Positions 34,433 to 43,112 of a DNA stretch of 64,000 bases are shown here, piece after piece. Numbering within the stretch: position 1 is the stretch's first letter; every line of letters starts with the position of its first letter. Source of the DNA: Neisseria perflava (lineage in GTDB: Bacteria; Pseudomonadota; Gammaproteobacteria; Burkholderiales; Neisseriaceae); the NCBI RefSeq assembly GCF_019334725.1, contig NZ_CP079818.1, positions 1,054,001 through 1,118,000 on the forward strand. Reading direction: 5' to 3'. Position numbers and translations under genes: made by a program. Under the pieces are notes generated by a model. It worked only from the letters and a program-made list of their open reading frames with translations, was not told the origin of the DNA and did no database searches.

Positions 34433-34654
34433 GATTTTTAACCAAATGATTTATATATTATCGTTGTCCGTATCGGGTATCGCCTGAGGCATGACCGGGC
34501 GAATTTTGAACGAGAACACATACATTTACAAAGCATAAAGCATTTTTGCCAGCTTTTCACAATATTCTGATAAAAGGTCGAGATACATGCCTTAAAGTAT
34601 ATTATTGCAGAGCGCGACTATCGTATCTAATGATTTTAATGTAAAAAATCTATC

Positions 34655-34691
34655 AAAAAGGCCGTCTGAAAGGATTTCAGACGGCCTTTTT
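34655..34691 (-). terminator. Inverted DUS pair after the rsmB-like gene
   Basis: AAAAAGGCCGTCTGAAA is mirrored with a 3-base loop and flanked by A and T runs, 6 bases past the stop. Confidence 0.8.
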
Positions 34692-34696
34692 CAACC

Positions 34697-35956
34697 TTAA
34701 TCCTTGCGTTGCAATACGGCGGCAAAGAAGCCGTCGGTTTGGTGTTCTCTAGAGTTGAGGCGCAGGTATTTTCCGGTATCCAAATCAATCTTCAGGCTTT
34801 GCAGCAGTTCGGCGCAGTTGACGAGTTCAAATTCGGGATGTTCGGACAGGAAACGTTCGACTTGCAACTCATTTTCTTCCGGTAATACGCTGCAGGTGGC
34901 ATACACCAAGCGGCCATGAGGTTTCACCAGTTTGGAGGCGGCATCGAGGATGCTGTGTTGCTGTTCTAAAAGGTTGGCCACGGTCTCGGCGGATTGGCGG
35001 TATTTAAGGTCGGGGTTGCGGCGTAAAGTACCCAAACCGGAGCAGGGCGCGTCCACCAACACGCGGTCGGCTTTGCCTGCCAGTCGGGTGATACGGGTAT
35101 CGTGTTCGCTGCTGATGCGTTCGGGGTGGATGTTGGTCAGTCCGGCACGGGTCATGCGCGGTTTGAGGTTGGCAAGGCGTTTTTCGGCGATGTCGAAGGC
35201 GTAGATTCTGCCTTTGTTGGCCATTTGCGCGCCGACAGCCAAGGTTTTACCGCCGGCACCGGCACAGAAATCGACAACGATTTCGCCGCGTTTTGCGCCC
35301 ACCAATAAGGCAAGCAGCTGGCTGCCTTCGTCTTGGACTTCCAACGTGCCGTCTAAAAACAGTTCGTGTTTGTTAAGCGCGATTTTGTTTTTCAGGCGGA
35401 TGCCCCAGGGCGAATAAGGCGTGGCCTCTGCATCGGCACTTTCGGCTTGCAACAATGGCAGCACTTTATCACGTTTGCTTTTCAGGGTATTGACACGGAT
35501 GTCGAGCGGGGCAGGTTGGTTGATGCTGCGGCCGAAGGCGAGGATTTCTTCTTCGCTCCAATGCTGTTGCAGTTGTTCCACCAGCCATTGCGGTAATTCT
35601 GCGGCGGTATTCAGGCCGTCTGAAAACTCGGTTTTACGGGCTTTCAAATTGCCGAGGAACTCTGTTTCTTCTTCATCAAGCAGGTCTTTGATTTGGCTGA
35701 TGTTGGTGCTTCTGCCGAGAACCAGTGCGGCGAGTGCGGCTTTGCGCGGCTGCGCGTGCGGACGGCGCAGGGCGGTACTGATTTTTTGATAGTGGCGCAG
35801 TGCGGCAAAGGCGGTTTCGGCGATTTCGTGGCGGTCTTGGCGGCCGAGTTTTTTGTGTTCGCGGAAATAGGCGGAGAGGACGGCATCGGAAGGCTGTTTG
35901 AAAGTCAGCATTTCAGCCAAAACTTTGGCGGTATGGTCGAGTTGTGCGGCGTTCAT
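34697..35956 (-). CDS. rsmB: RsmB/NOP-family rRNA (cytosine-5) methyltransferase
   Basis: The 419-residue protein has an N-terminal RNA-binding domain (about 1-150) and a Rossmann SAM domain with VVDFCAGAGGKTLAVG (about 245-260), the catalytic motifs DAPCSGLGTLRRNP and LVYATCSVLPEEN, whose two cysteines act in release and attack. The family methylates C5 of cytosines in rRNA; RsmB acts on C967 of 16S rRNA, though related RsmF-type specificity cannot be excluded. The NusB-like domain of E. coli RsmB seems shortened. The start is ATG at 35954-35956; an upstream frame to 36028 crosses a DUS. Confidence 0.85.
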   Translation of the reverse strand: MNAAQLDHTAKVLAEMLTFKQPSDAVLSAYFREHKKLGRQDRHEIAETAFAALRHYQKISTALRRPHAQPRKAALAALVLGRSTNISQIKDLLDEEETEFLGNLKARKTEFSDGLNTAAELPQWLVEQLQQHWSEEEILAFGRSINQPAPLDIRVNTLKSKRDKVLPLLQAESADAEATPYSPWGIRLKNKIALNKHELFLDGTLEVQDEGSQLLALLVGAKRGEIVVDFCAGAGGKTLAVGAQMANKGRIYAFDIAEKRLANLKPRMTRAGLTNIHPERISSEHDTRITRLAGKADRVLVDAPCSGLGTLRRNPDLKYRQSAETVANLLEQQHSILDAASKLVKPHGRLVYATCSVLPEENELQVERFLSEHPEFELVNCAELLQSLKIDLDTGKYLRLNSREHQTDGFFAAVLQRKD

Positions 35957-35991
35957 AATGTAATGGGTTCTCTTAAAGTTGGTAAATGGTT

Positions 35992-36840
35992 TCAGACGGC
36001 CTTCATGATGCGTTCGATTTCGTGCCAAAAGCCGTCCGGCCGTAATTCCAAAACGGCAATCAAGCCTTGGTCGATACGGCGGATTTCGGTTTCGTTCAAT
36101 GTTTCGGTTTCGGCAACACGCGCAGGCGCGAGATAGGCCATGCGGTCGAGCAGATGGTAGCGGGCTTCTTGGCGTTCAAACCCGTATTCCGCCCAATCTT
36201 GAATATAGATGCCGCGCCAGCCGTATGGATTAAGCGGCGGCTCAAAAGTATGGAAACCCTGTGGAAAAAATCCGATGCCGCGCACGATGGAAGCAGGAAG
36301 CAGATTTTCCGGCAGGCCTTGTGCGGTTAAGGTTGCTTTGCCTTGCGGCGTATGCAGCAGTTTGGATTGCTGCACCAGTTTGGCGGCTTTGTCCGTCAGC
36401 GTGTCTTTAGGATTAAGGCCGCGCAGGTTTTGCACTTGGTCTCCGCCGTAGTATTTACACGCCAGCTCGATATGGTAGGGCTGTTGGTTGAGGGAAACGA
36501 CAAAATCTGCAGCTCCCAAAGTTTGGCCGTCTGAAAAAACGGGCAGGTTGTATGCGTGCAGTTCGGCATGCGGCGCGTTGGCAAACCAAAAAGCCAGCAG
36601 CTCTTCGGCATAAATGCCGAGACGGTGGCCGAACGGGGCGCGTTGGGTAAGGTAATCCATCAGCGGCGTGGGATCGGCATCCAATGCCAAAAGGTAGCGG
36701 AAACCGTGTTCCCCCAATAGTTCGCGCACGCTCAATTCGCAACCGCTTTGCCACAAAGGCGGCGCAGTCAGCAGCGAGGCGAGGTCGCGGACGGGGTGGC
36801 TGGTGAGTTTCCACCATAATGCGTCTAGGGCGTAATTCAT
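35992..36840 (-). CDS. DUF1853 family protein
   Basis: The 282-residue cytoplasmic protein is of the DUF1853 family, recognisable from MNYALDALWWKLTSHPVRDLASLLTAP and the central GAADFVVSLNQQPYHIELACKYY. The Asp...Glu...Lys pattern recalls a PD-(D/E)XK nuclease-like fold, but activity is unproven. The stop codon TGA is supplied by a DUS core on the minus strand (M-K-A-V-stop spells the uptake sequence), the clearest case here of a DUS built into a gene end. ATG 36838-36840 fits the family start; another ATG seven codons earlier is possible. The rsmB-like gene begins 35 bases downstream. Confidence 0.75.
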   Translation of the reverse strand: MNYALDALWWKLTSHPVRDLASLLTAPPLWQSGCELSVRELLGEHGFRYLLALDADPTPLMDYLTQRAPFGHRLGIYAEELLAFWFANAPHAELHAYNLPVFSDGQTLGAADFVVSLNQQPYHIELACKYYGGDQVQNLRGLNPKDTLTDKAAKLVQQSKLLHTPQGKATLTAQGLPENLLPASIVRGIGFFPQGFHTFEPPLNPYGWRGIYIQDWAEYGFERQEARYHLLDRMAYLAPARVAETETLNETEIRRIDQGLIAVLELRPDGFWHEIERIMKAV

Positions 36841-36860
36841 GCTTATCCGAATATCAGTCA

Positions 36861-36898
36861 TGCCGTCTGAAAGGCTGGAAATGTTTTCAGACGGCATT
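36861..36898 (-). terminator. Inverted AT-type DUS pair after trmJ
   Basis: ATGCCGTCTGAAA is mirrored 2 bases past the trmJ stop. This pair is in the AT dialect on both arms, unlike most pairs here. Confidence 0.7.
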
Positions 36899-36900
36899 AA

Positions 36901-37716
36901 TCAGTCTTTTTTATGGATACGGTGGCTGACGGTATTGAAAAAACCGCGCAGGATATCGATGTCTTCGGTTTGCGTGTTGGCGCGTCCGAACAGGCTCTGC
37001 ATACGGCGCATCAGGCGCTCGCCGTTGCGGCGGTTGAAAAAGCCGATGTCGTTCATCACGCTTTCCATGTGGGCAACCATGCCTTTGATTTGCTCGTGGG
37101 TCGCGGCGTGGTCTTCCTGTTGCAGGTGGGTCATGGGTGAATCGGTTTGGCTGAAGATTTCGTAGCATACAACTTGCACTGCTTGGGCGAGGTTGAGCGA
37201 GAAATAGTCGGGGTTGCCGTTGATGGTCATCAGTCGGTTGCAGGCTTGGACTTCTTCGATGCTCAAGCCGAAAGTTTCGTTACCGAAAACCAGCGCCACT
37301 TTCTCGCCACGGTTGGCGGCCTGTAGTAATTCAGGCACCAATTCGCGCGGCGTTTGCAGCGGCGCAGTGATTTCACGGCGGCGGCTGGTTAGGGCGCAGG
37401 CGATGGTGGTGTCGGCAAGGGCTTCGTCCAAAGAAGCGGCAATGGTGGCATTTTCCAAAACGTCTGCCGCGCCGGAGGCAAGGATGAAACTTTCTTCCGG
37501 TAATTTAAATGATTGCGGATGCTCCGGATCGAATACGGGCGGATTTTCCGTCATCGGCGTTGCCATCAGATTGGGGGCGACGATGGTCAATTTGTGCAGG
37601 CCCATTGTTTTCATGGCGCGCGCGGCGGAGCCGATATTGGCGGGATGGCTGGTGCGCGTGAGGATGATGCGGATGTTGTCCAGATAAGCGGGCAGGGCAG
37701 GTTTTTCGGAAGTCAT
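36901..37716 (-). CDS. trmJ: tRNA (cytidine/uridine-2'-O-)-methyltransferase TrmJ
   Basis: The 271-residue SPOUT enzyme methylates the 2'-O of position 32 in several tRNAs. The knotted SAM fold is shown by LTRTSHPANIGSAARAMKTMGL (motif 1, with the catalytic Arg/Asn region; about residues 19-40), LVFGNETFGLS (motif 2, about 142-152) and PDYFSLNLAQAVQVVCYE (motif 3, about 169-186). The C-terminal tail has the helices used for dimer and tRNA contacts. It diverges from suhB. Confidence 0.94.
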   Translation of the reverse strand: MTSEKPALPAYLDNIRIILTRTSHPANIGSAARAMKTMGLHKLTIVAPNLMATPMTENPPVFDPEHPQSFKLPEESFILASGAADVLENATIAASLDEALADTTIACALTSRRREITAPLQTPRELVPELLQAANRGEKVALVFGNETFGLSIEEVQACNRLMTINGNPDYFSLNLAQAVQVVCYEIFSQTDSPMTHLQQEDHAATHEQIKGMVAHMESVMNDIGFFNRRNGERLMRRMQSLFGRANTQTEDIDILRGFFNTVSHRIHKKD

Positions 37717-37746
37717 GTTTTATTTTCTGTTTGTACGGGAATCAGG

Positions 37747-37799
37747 TATAATGCGCCATCTTTTTGTTTTCAGACGGCCTTTTTCCATGCCGTCTGAAA
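37747..37799 (+). promoter_or_regulatory. suhB -10 element followed by a DUS hairpin
   Basis: TATAAT at 37747-37752 has only a weak -35 (TTTCTG, 17 bp upstream). The inverted DUS pair at 37768-37799 begins 16 bases after it and would be part of the 5' leader of suhB, where it could act as an attenuator. The left arm belongs to the AG type and the right arm to the AT type. Confidence 0.5.
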
Positions 37800-37891
37800 T
37801 GTTCTTTAACAGCATCGGAAACGATTAACAGCCTCTTGTGTGCCTTGTTCGGCGCATTAGGGCGTATTTTACCTGAATTAGGAAGAAAACC

Positions 37892-38677
37892 ATGAATCCG
37901 TTTTTAAATACCGCTTTCAAAGCCGCCCGTAAAGCAGGGCAAATGATGATTCGCGCCGCCGGCAATCTGGATGCCGTCAAAGTAGACAGCAAAGCATTCA
38001 ACGACTTCGTTTCCGATGTTGACCGCAGCTCCGAGATGATTTTGGTGGAAGCGCTCAAAGAAGCCTATCCGCATCATAAAATCACTTGCGAAGAAGGCGG
38101 CTCCCACGGTAAAGCCACCGCCGAGTACGAATGGATTATCGACCCGCTCGACGGCACAACCAACTTCCTCCACGGCCATCCTCAATACGCCATCTCTATG
38201 GCACTCCTGCACAAAGGCGTGTTGCAAGAAGCTTTGGTGTACGCACCTGAGCGCAACGACGTGTACATGGCATCCCGCGGCAAAGGCGCGTTGCTCAACG
38301 ACCGCCGCATCCGCGTTTCCAACCGCATCGAATTGAACCGCTGCCTGATCGGTACCGGCTTCCCTGTTGTCGATCAAAGCATGATGGACAAGTATCTGGC
38401 GATTTTGAGAGACTTCTTGGCAAAAACCGCCGGCGGCCGTCGTGAAGGCGCGGCTTCTTTGGATTTGTGTGCCGTTGCGGCCGGCCGTTTGGACGGTTTC
38501 TTCGAGTTTAACCTCAAACCTTGGGATATTGCCGCCGGTGCATTGATTGTCCAAGAAGCAGGCGGCATCGTTACCGATATGTCCGGTAATGAAGGCTGGT
38601 TGGAAAGCGGCGACATCGTTGCGGCCAATCCTAAAGTATTGGCGCAAATGCTGAAAATTATTTCTGAACACCAATAA
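37892..38677 (+). CDS. suhB: Inositol-1-monophosphatase / SuhB
   Basis: The 261-residue enzyme dephosphorylates inositol-1-phosphate; in E. coli SuhB also joins the rRNA antitermination complex. Metal-site motifs are intact: ITCEEGG (about 67-73), WIIDPLDGTTNFLHGHP (about 83-99) and late KPWDIAAGALIVQEAGG (about 209-225). The ribosome site AGGAAG lies 8 bases before the ATG. The gene stands alone. Confidence 0.95.
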   Translation: MNPFLNTAFKAARKAGQMMIRAAGNLDAVKVDSKAFNDFVSDVDRSSEMILVEALKEAYPHHKITCEEGGSHGKATAEYEWIIDPLDGTTNFLHGHPQYAISMALLHKGVLQEALVYAPERNDVYMASRGKGALLNDRRIRVSNRIELNRCLIGTGFPVVDQSMMDKYLAILRDFLAKTAGGRREGAASLDLCAVAAGRLDGFFEFNLKPWDIAAGALIVQEAGGIVTDMSGNEGWLESGDIVAANPKVLAQMLKIISEHQ

Positions 38678-38734
38678 GCGTTTGTAGGGCACGGCCTGTA
38701 TTTTTCGTGGCAGGCCGGATTCTCAACAATCGGT

Positions 38735-38778
38735 AAAAGGCCGTCTGAAACCTGAAATAGGGTTTCAGACGGCCTTTT
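38735..38778 (+). terminator. Inverted DUS pair after suhB
   Basis: An 18-bp stem (AAAAGGCCGTCTGAAACC and its mirror), 8-base loop, ends in TTTTG. Confidence 0.85.
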
Positions 38779-38940
38779 GTTTTGTTGTTAACGGATTCGG
38801 ATAAGAGCTGAAAATACGGCTTTTAAAGGGAGCATTTTTAATTTTGTCTGTATTTTCTATTGCTTCGCAGTTATGATGTGGATTAGCTTGGCTGAAATAA
38901 TGCCGCGTGCAATCATAAAAATAGAAAGCAGAGGAGAATA

Positions 38941-39744
38941 ATGAAACGAGATTTTGAAGCAGTAAAACGCATTGTCATTAAGATCGGAACCAGTTCTTTG
39001 GTGTTGCCAAACGGCAAAATCAATTTGGCAAAAATCGACCAACTGGCCTTTGTCATTTCCAGCTTGGTCAGTAAGGACAAAGAAATTGTGCTGGTGTCTT
39101 CCGGCGCGATGGGCTTTGGGCTGAATGTCCTCAACATGGAAAAACGTCCGGCGGAAATGGCGCAGCAACAGGCTGTTTCCAGCGTCGGTCAAGTGGCCAT
39201 GATGAGCCTTTACTCGCAGATTTTTTCCCATTATCGGATGACGGTATCGCAAATCCTGCTGACGCGTGATGTGGTCGAATATCCGGAAAGTTTGGCAAAT
39301 GTTACCAATGCTTTTGAATCCCTGCTTTCCATCGGTGTCATCCCTATTGTCAATGAGAACGACGCGGTCAGCGTGGACGAGATGGACCATGCGACCAAGT
39401 TTGGCGATAACGACCGTTTGTCGGCAGTCGTGGCGAAAATCGTTAAAGCTGATTTGCTGATTATGCTGTCCGATATTGACGGTTTGTTTGATAAAAATCC
39501 GGCTGTTCACACTGATGCCAAGCTGCGCAGCCATGTGGTCGATATTACTGAAGAAATTATTGCTTCTGCCGGCGGCTCGGGCAGTAAGTTTGGTACGGGC
39601 GGCATGCTCAGTAAGATTAAGAGCGCGCAGATGATGTTTGAACATCACGGCCAGATGGTGTTGATGAACAGCGCCAATCCGCGCGATATCCTTCAGGTTT
39701 TAGATGGCGCGCCTATCGGAACGTGGTTTGCACAAGAGAAATAG
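38941..39744 (+). CDS. proB: Glutamate 5-kinase, short form without PUA domain
   Basis: ProB phosphorylates glutamate in the first step of proline synthesis. The 267-residue protein is only the amino-acid-kinase domain (KRIVIKIGTSSLVLPNGK, VSSGAMGFGLNVL, IPIVNENDAVS, SDIDGLFDKNP, GTGGMLSKIKSA). Most proteobacterial ProB, including the roughly 370-residue form I expect in Neisseria, carry an additional PUA domain; a 267-residue PUA-less form is typical of streptococci and other Firmicutes. GAGGAG lies 6 bases before the ATG. It forms an operon with proA, 9 bases away. No full DUS lies in either gene, in line with foreign origin. Confidence 0.94.
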   Translation: MKRDFEAVKRIVIKIGTSSLVLPNGKINLAKIDQLAFVISSLVSKDKEIVLVSSGAMGFGLNVLNMEKRPAEMAQQQAVSSVGQVAMMSLYSQIFSHYRMTVSQILLTRDVVEYPESLANVTNAFESLLSIGVIPIVNENDAVSVDEMDHATKFGDNDRLSAVVAKIVKADLLIMLSDIDGLFDKNPAVHTDAKLRSHVVDITEEIIASAGGSGSKFGTGGMLSKIKSAQMMFEHHGQMVLMNSANPRDILQVLDGAPIGTWFAQEK

Positions 39745-39753
39745 GGAGGTTTG

Positions 39754-41004
39754 ATGAGCTATATCGAACAGTTGGGCAAGAATGCTCAAAAAGCCAGTAA
39801 AAAGTTAATCAGCTTGGGAAGCGTGGAAAAAAACAATCTGTTGCGTCAGGTTGCGGCAGCATTGGTTGAACAGGCTGAGATGATTTTGGCGGAAAATGCC
39901 CGCGATTTGGCCGCTGCAAAAGAAAACGGCATTTCGGACATTATGCTCGACAGGCTGCGCTTGAATTACGAACGCATCAAAGGCATTGCGGAAGGCATTG
40001 GGCAGGTTGCCGATTTGCAGGACCCGATTGGGCAGGTTGTCCGTGGTTATACCAATCTGGACGGTTTGAAGATTGTTCAAAAACGCGTGCCTTTGGGCGT
40101 GGTCGCCATGATTTTTGAAAGCCGCCCGAATGTTTCAGTCGATGCGTTTTCTCTGGCCTTTAAAACCGGCAATGCCATTATTTTGCGCGGCGGTCGCGAT
40201 GCCATCCATTCCAACACCGCATTGATTGCCGTCATCAGGCAGACTTTGGTAAAAGCGGGAATGGATGCCGATGTGGTGCAGCTGGTTGAAGATACCAGTC
40301 ATGCCGCTGCCGAGGAATTGATGCAGGCAGTCGATTATATTGATGTGCTGATTCCGCGCGGCGGTGCGCGCTTGATTCAGACGGTGAAAGAGAAATCGAA
40401 AGTTCCCGTCATTGAAACCGGAGTCGGTAATTGCCATATTTATGTGGACGACAGTGCCGATTTGGAGATGGCAGTCGATATCGTCGTGAACGCCAAAACG
40501 CAGCGTCCGAGCGTGTGCAATGCAGCTGAATCTTTGGTTGTCCACGAAAAGATAGCGGAGGCGTTTTTGCCCAAACTGGAAGAAGCAGTTGCCAAAGTGC
40601 ATCCGGTCGAATTTAGAGCCGATCAGGAAGCACTGCGTATGTTTAAAAATGCTGTTTTGGCAACCGAGGAAGATTACAGTACCGAGTTTCTTGACTATAT
40701 TATGTCGGTCAAAACGGTAAAATCAGTGGAAGAAGCCGTCGATTGGATTAATGGCCATACGACGCATCACTCGGAAGCGATTGTGACCCAAAGCATTGCC
40801 CATGCCGAGTTTTTCCAAGAAAGCATTGATGCGGCGGCGGTTTATGTCAATGCGTCTACTCGGTTTACCGACGGCTTTGTTTTCGGATTGGGCGCGGAAA
40901 TCGGTATTTCCACCCAAAAAATGCACGCCCGTGGCCCGATGGGTTTGGAAGCGCTGACTTCGACCAAATTCTATATCAATGGCAACGGTCAGATCCGACG
41001 TTGA
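39754..41004 (+). CDS. proA: Gamma-glutamyl phosphate reductase, Firmicute-like
   Basis: ProA reduces gamma-glutamyl phosphate to glutamate semialdehyde with NADPH. The 416-residue aldehyde-dehydrogenase-fold protein has GVVAMIFESRPNVSVDAF, AIILRGGRDAIHSN, the catalytic Cys in AKTQRPSVCNAAES and the C-terminal ARGPMGLEALTSTKFYING. From memory of family sequences, blocks such as QVVRGYTNLDGLKIVQKRVP are near-identical to streptococcal ProA. The ATG at 39754 has GGGAGG 4 bases upstream; a TTG at 39751 is too close. It lies directly behind proB. Confidence 0.95.
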   Translation: MSYIEQLGKNAQKASKKLISLGSVEKNNLLRQVAAALVEQAEMILAENARDLAAAKENGISDIMLDRLRLNYERIKGIAEGIGQVADLQDPIGQVVRGYTNLDGLKIVQKRVPLGVVAMIFESRPNVSVDAFSLAFKTGNAIILRGGRDAIHSNTALIAVIRQTLVKAGMDADVVQLVEDTSHAAAEELMQAVDYIDVLIPRGGARLIQTVKEKSKVPVIETGVGNCHIYVDDSADLEMAVDIVVNAKTQRPSVCNAAESLVVHEKIAEAFLPKLEEAVAKVHPVEFRADQEALRMFKNAVLATEEDYSTEFLDYIMSVKTVKSVEEAVDWINGHTTHHSEAIVTQSIAHAEFFQESIDAAAVYVNASTRFTDGFVFGLGAEIGISTQKMHARGPMGLEALTSTKFYINGNGQIRR

Positions 41005-41033
41005 GAAACGCCCCTCAACTTCATCAATTTGCG

Positions 41034-41039
41034 TATAAT
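41034..41039 (+). promoter_or_regulatory. -10 element of grxD
   Basis: TATAAT lies 54 bases before the grxD start, in the 88-bp gap after proA, so grxD is probably transcribed on its own. The -35 is poor. Confidence 0.5.
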
Positions 41040-41092
41040 GGCGGGAAATTTGATTTTCCCCGAACAACCGATTTAGTAAAAAGGAACACACC

Positions 41093-41404
41093 ATGTCCTC
41101 TATCCACGATCAAATCAAAGAAGTCGTTACCACGCACCGCGTCGTATTGTTCATGAAAGGCACGAAGCAATTCCCTCAATGCGGCTTCTCTTCCCGCGCC
41201 GTACAAATCCTGAATGCGGCAGGTTGCACCGACTATGTGACTGTCAACGTATTGGAAAACGATGCCGTACGCCAAGGCATTAAAGAATACAGCGACTGGC
41301 CGACTATTCCTCAACTGTACGTCAACGGCGAATTTGTCGGCGGTTCTGACATTTTGATGGAAATGTACGAAGCCGGCGAACTGCAAGAATTGCTGAAAGC
41401 TTAA
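41093..41404 (+). CDS. grxD: Monothiol glutaredoxin (Grx4/GrxD)
   Basis: The 103-residue protein carries the monothiol CGFS active site (Cys30), the TKQFPQCGFSSRAVQIL helix, the cis-Pro loop WPTIPQLYVNGEFVGG and the glutathione-binding GGSDILMEM. These proteins hold a [2Fe-2S] cluster as glutathione-bridged dimers and deliver it to apoproteins. Length matches E. coli GrxD closely. RBS AAGGA precedes the ATG by 8 bases. Confidence 0.96.
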   Translation: MSSIHDQIKEVVTTHRVVLFMKGTKQFPQCGFSSRAVQILNAAGCTDYVTVNVLENDAVRQGIKEYSDWPTIPQLYVNGEFVGGSDILMEMYEAGELQELLKA

Positions 41405-41439
41405 TCATCTACAATATTCCGTAATGTAAAATTGTTGAC

Positions 41440-41474
41440 AAAGGCCGTCTGAAACCCTGATTCAGACGGCCTTT
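41440..41474 (+). terminator. Inverted DUS pair after grxD
   Basis: AAAGGCCGTCTGAA is mirrored with a 7-base loop, 36 bases past the stop. Confidence 0.75.
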
Positions 41475-41550
41475 CGCATGAATACGCACTTTGCGCGCCA
41501 TGCGAAAAAAAGTATAATCCCCCTCCATCAACGCAATTCGGAAAATCAAC

Positions 41551-42177
41551 ATGAACGTTACCGTTATCAACCACCCTTTAGTCCGCCACAAACTCACGCT
41601 GATGCGTGAAGCGGATTGCAGCACTTACAAATTCCGCACGCTTACTACCGAGTTGGCACGTCTGATGGCATATGAGGCCAGCCGTGATTTTGAAATTGAA
41701 AAATACATTATTGACGGCTGGTGCGGCTCTATTGAAGGCGACCGCATCAAAGGCAAAACGCTGACCGTCGTCCCGATTTTGCGTGCCGGTTTGGGTATGC
41801 TCGACGGCGTACTCGACCTGATTCCAACTGCCAAAATCAGCGTTGTCGGCTTGCAGCGCGATGAAGAAACTTTGAAACCAGTTTCTTATTTTGAAAAATT
41901 TGTTGACAGCATGGACGAACGTCCAGCTCTGATTATCGACCCAATGTTGGCGACCGGCGGCTCTATGGTTGCCACCATCGACCTTTTGAAAGCCAAAGGT
42001 TGCCGTAACATCAAAGCATTGGTATTGGTTGCCGCTCCGGAAGGCGTGAAAGCCGTCAATGACGCGCATCCTGATGTAACCATCTACACTGCCGCGCTCG
42101 ACAGCCACTTGAACGAACACGGCTACATCATCCCAGGCTTGGGCGATGCCGGCGATAAGATTTTCGGTACACGTTAA
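41551..42177 (+). CDS. upp: Uracil phosphoribosyltransferase
   Basis: Upp makes UMP from uracil and PRPP in pyrimidine salvage. The 208-residue protein has the family N-terminus NHPLVRHKLTLMR, the VVPILRAGLGMLDG loop, the PRPP-binding IIDPMLATGGSM (about 129-140) and the C-terminal uracil-contact YIIPGLGDAGDKIFGT. Length equals E. coli Upp (208). A possible -10 TATAAT lies at about 41513-41518. Confidence 0.98.
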   Translation: MNVTVINHPLVRHKLTLMREADCSTYKFRTLTTELARLMAYEASRDFEIEKYIIDGWCGSIEGDRIKGKTLTVVPILRAGLGMLDGVLDLIPTAKISVVGLQRDEETLKPVSYFEKFVDSMDERPALIIDPMLATGGSMVATIDLLKAKGCRNIKALVLVAAPEGVKAVNDAHPDVTIYTAALDSHLNEHGYIIPGLGDAGDKIFGTR

Positions 42178-42188
42178 TTGAAATGTTT

Positions 42189-42232
42189 AAGGCCGTCTGA
42201 AAAGTGTCAAACATCAACTTTCAGACGGCCTT
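42189..42232 (+). terminator. Inverted DUS pair after upp
   Basis: AAGGCCGTCTGAAAAGT pairs with its mirror across a loop of about 11 bases, 11 bases past the stop. Confidence 0.8.
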
Positions 42233-42274
42233 GTTATATGGTTTGCTTTAAAACCCACATCAGAAAGGACAATC

Positions 42275-42592
42275 ATGAGCTTCCAAGATAATCTGGCCAC
42301 CATGCCTGCCATCGACCATTTGAGCGGCTTGGATATTCTCGATAAAGAGGACAATGTGGTTCATCACATTCCCAATGCGCCCGGCAAACAAGGCTCGCTC
42401 AAGCTTTACTATGCTTTGGCACAAGAGTTTGACAGCAAGCTGGACGCAGCGGCAGCAGAACGCGGCCTGGCATGGTTTGCCGAACATGTTGCCGATGCCG
42501 AAGCCAATCCGGGTAAACATCCAAATATTGATTTGCTGTTTAAAGTGAAAGCTGACAATATCAGCCTGACTTTGAAACCATTGGCTGCTTAA
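42275..42592 (+). CDS. DUF2322 family protein
   Basis: The 105-residue soluble protein matches the DUF2322 pattern seen in several beta- and gammaproteobacteria (SGLDILDKEDNVVHHIPN, GSLKLYYALA, AAAERGLAWFAEH). No catalytic motif is evident. It has a good ribosome site (AGAAAGGA) before the ATG and stands alone between two DUS hairpins. Function is unknown. Confidence 0.75.
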   Translation: MSFQDNLATMPAIDHLSGLDILDKEDNVVHHIPNAPGKQGSLKLYYALAQEFDSKLDAAAAERGLAWFAEHVADAEANPGKHPNIDLLFKVKADNISLTLKPLAA

Positions 42593-42600
42593 TGAATACA

Positions 42601-42638
42601 AAAAAGGCCGTCTGAAAACAATTTTCAGACGGCCTTTT
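42601..42638. terminator. Inverted DUS pair between DUF2322 gene and trxA
   Basis: AAAAAGGCCGTCTGAAAA is mirrored with a 3-base loop and flanked by A and T runs, so it can stop both converging transcripts. Confidence 0.85.
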
Positions 42639-42653
42639 TATATGCTTAAAGCC

Positions 42654-42986
42654 TTAAGCGATAGAAGCTTCAACGAATGCAGTCAGTTGACCTTTAGCCA
42701 ATGCGCCGACTTTAGTGGCAACGTTTTCGCCGTTTTTGAACACCATCAGGGTAGGGATGCCGCGAACGCCAAATTTGGCAGGAGTGGCTTCATTGTCGTC
42801 GATGTTGATTTTAACGACTTTCAGACGGCCTTGGAATTCGGAGGCGATGTCGTCCAAGATTGGGGCAATCATTTTGCAAGGGCCGCACCATGGTGCCCAG
42901 AAGTCCAGCAATACAGGTACGTCGGATTTCAAAACGTCTTGTTCGAAGCTGGCATCGCTGGCGTGGATAATCAATTCGCTGCTCAT
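42654..42986 (-). CDS. trxA: Thioredoxin
   Basis: The 110-residue cytoplasmic dithiol carrier has the WCGPC active site (Cys34, Cys37), the cis-Pro in RGIPTLMVF and GALAKGQLTAFVE at the end. It reduces ribonucleotide reductase, PAPS reductase and other partners with electrons from thioredoxin reductase. AAGGAAAC lies just upstream of the ATG. It is a monocistronic gene. Confidence 0.97.
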   Translation of the reverse strand: MSSELIIHASDASFEQDVLKSDVPVLLDFWAPWCGPCKMIAPILDDIASEFQGRLKVVKINIDDNEATPAKFGVRGIPTLMVFKNGENVATKVGALAKGQLTAFVEASIA

Positions 42987-43112
42987 GTTTGTTTCCTTTT
43001 AAATCGGGATTAATGAATACGTTGTTCAGAATAGTGGCAGACAGGGAAAATTTCAAGTGCCGCCGTCCGGTAATAGTTTTTTTGAAATGCGTCTATCGTA
43101 ATCCTTAAAGAT

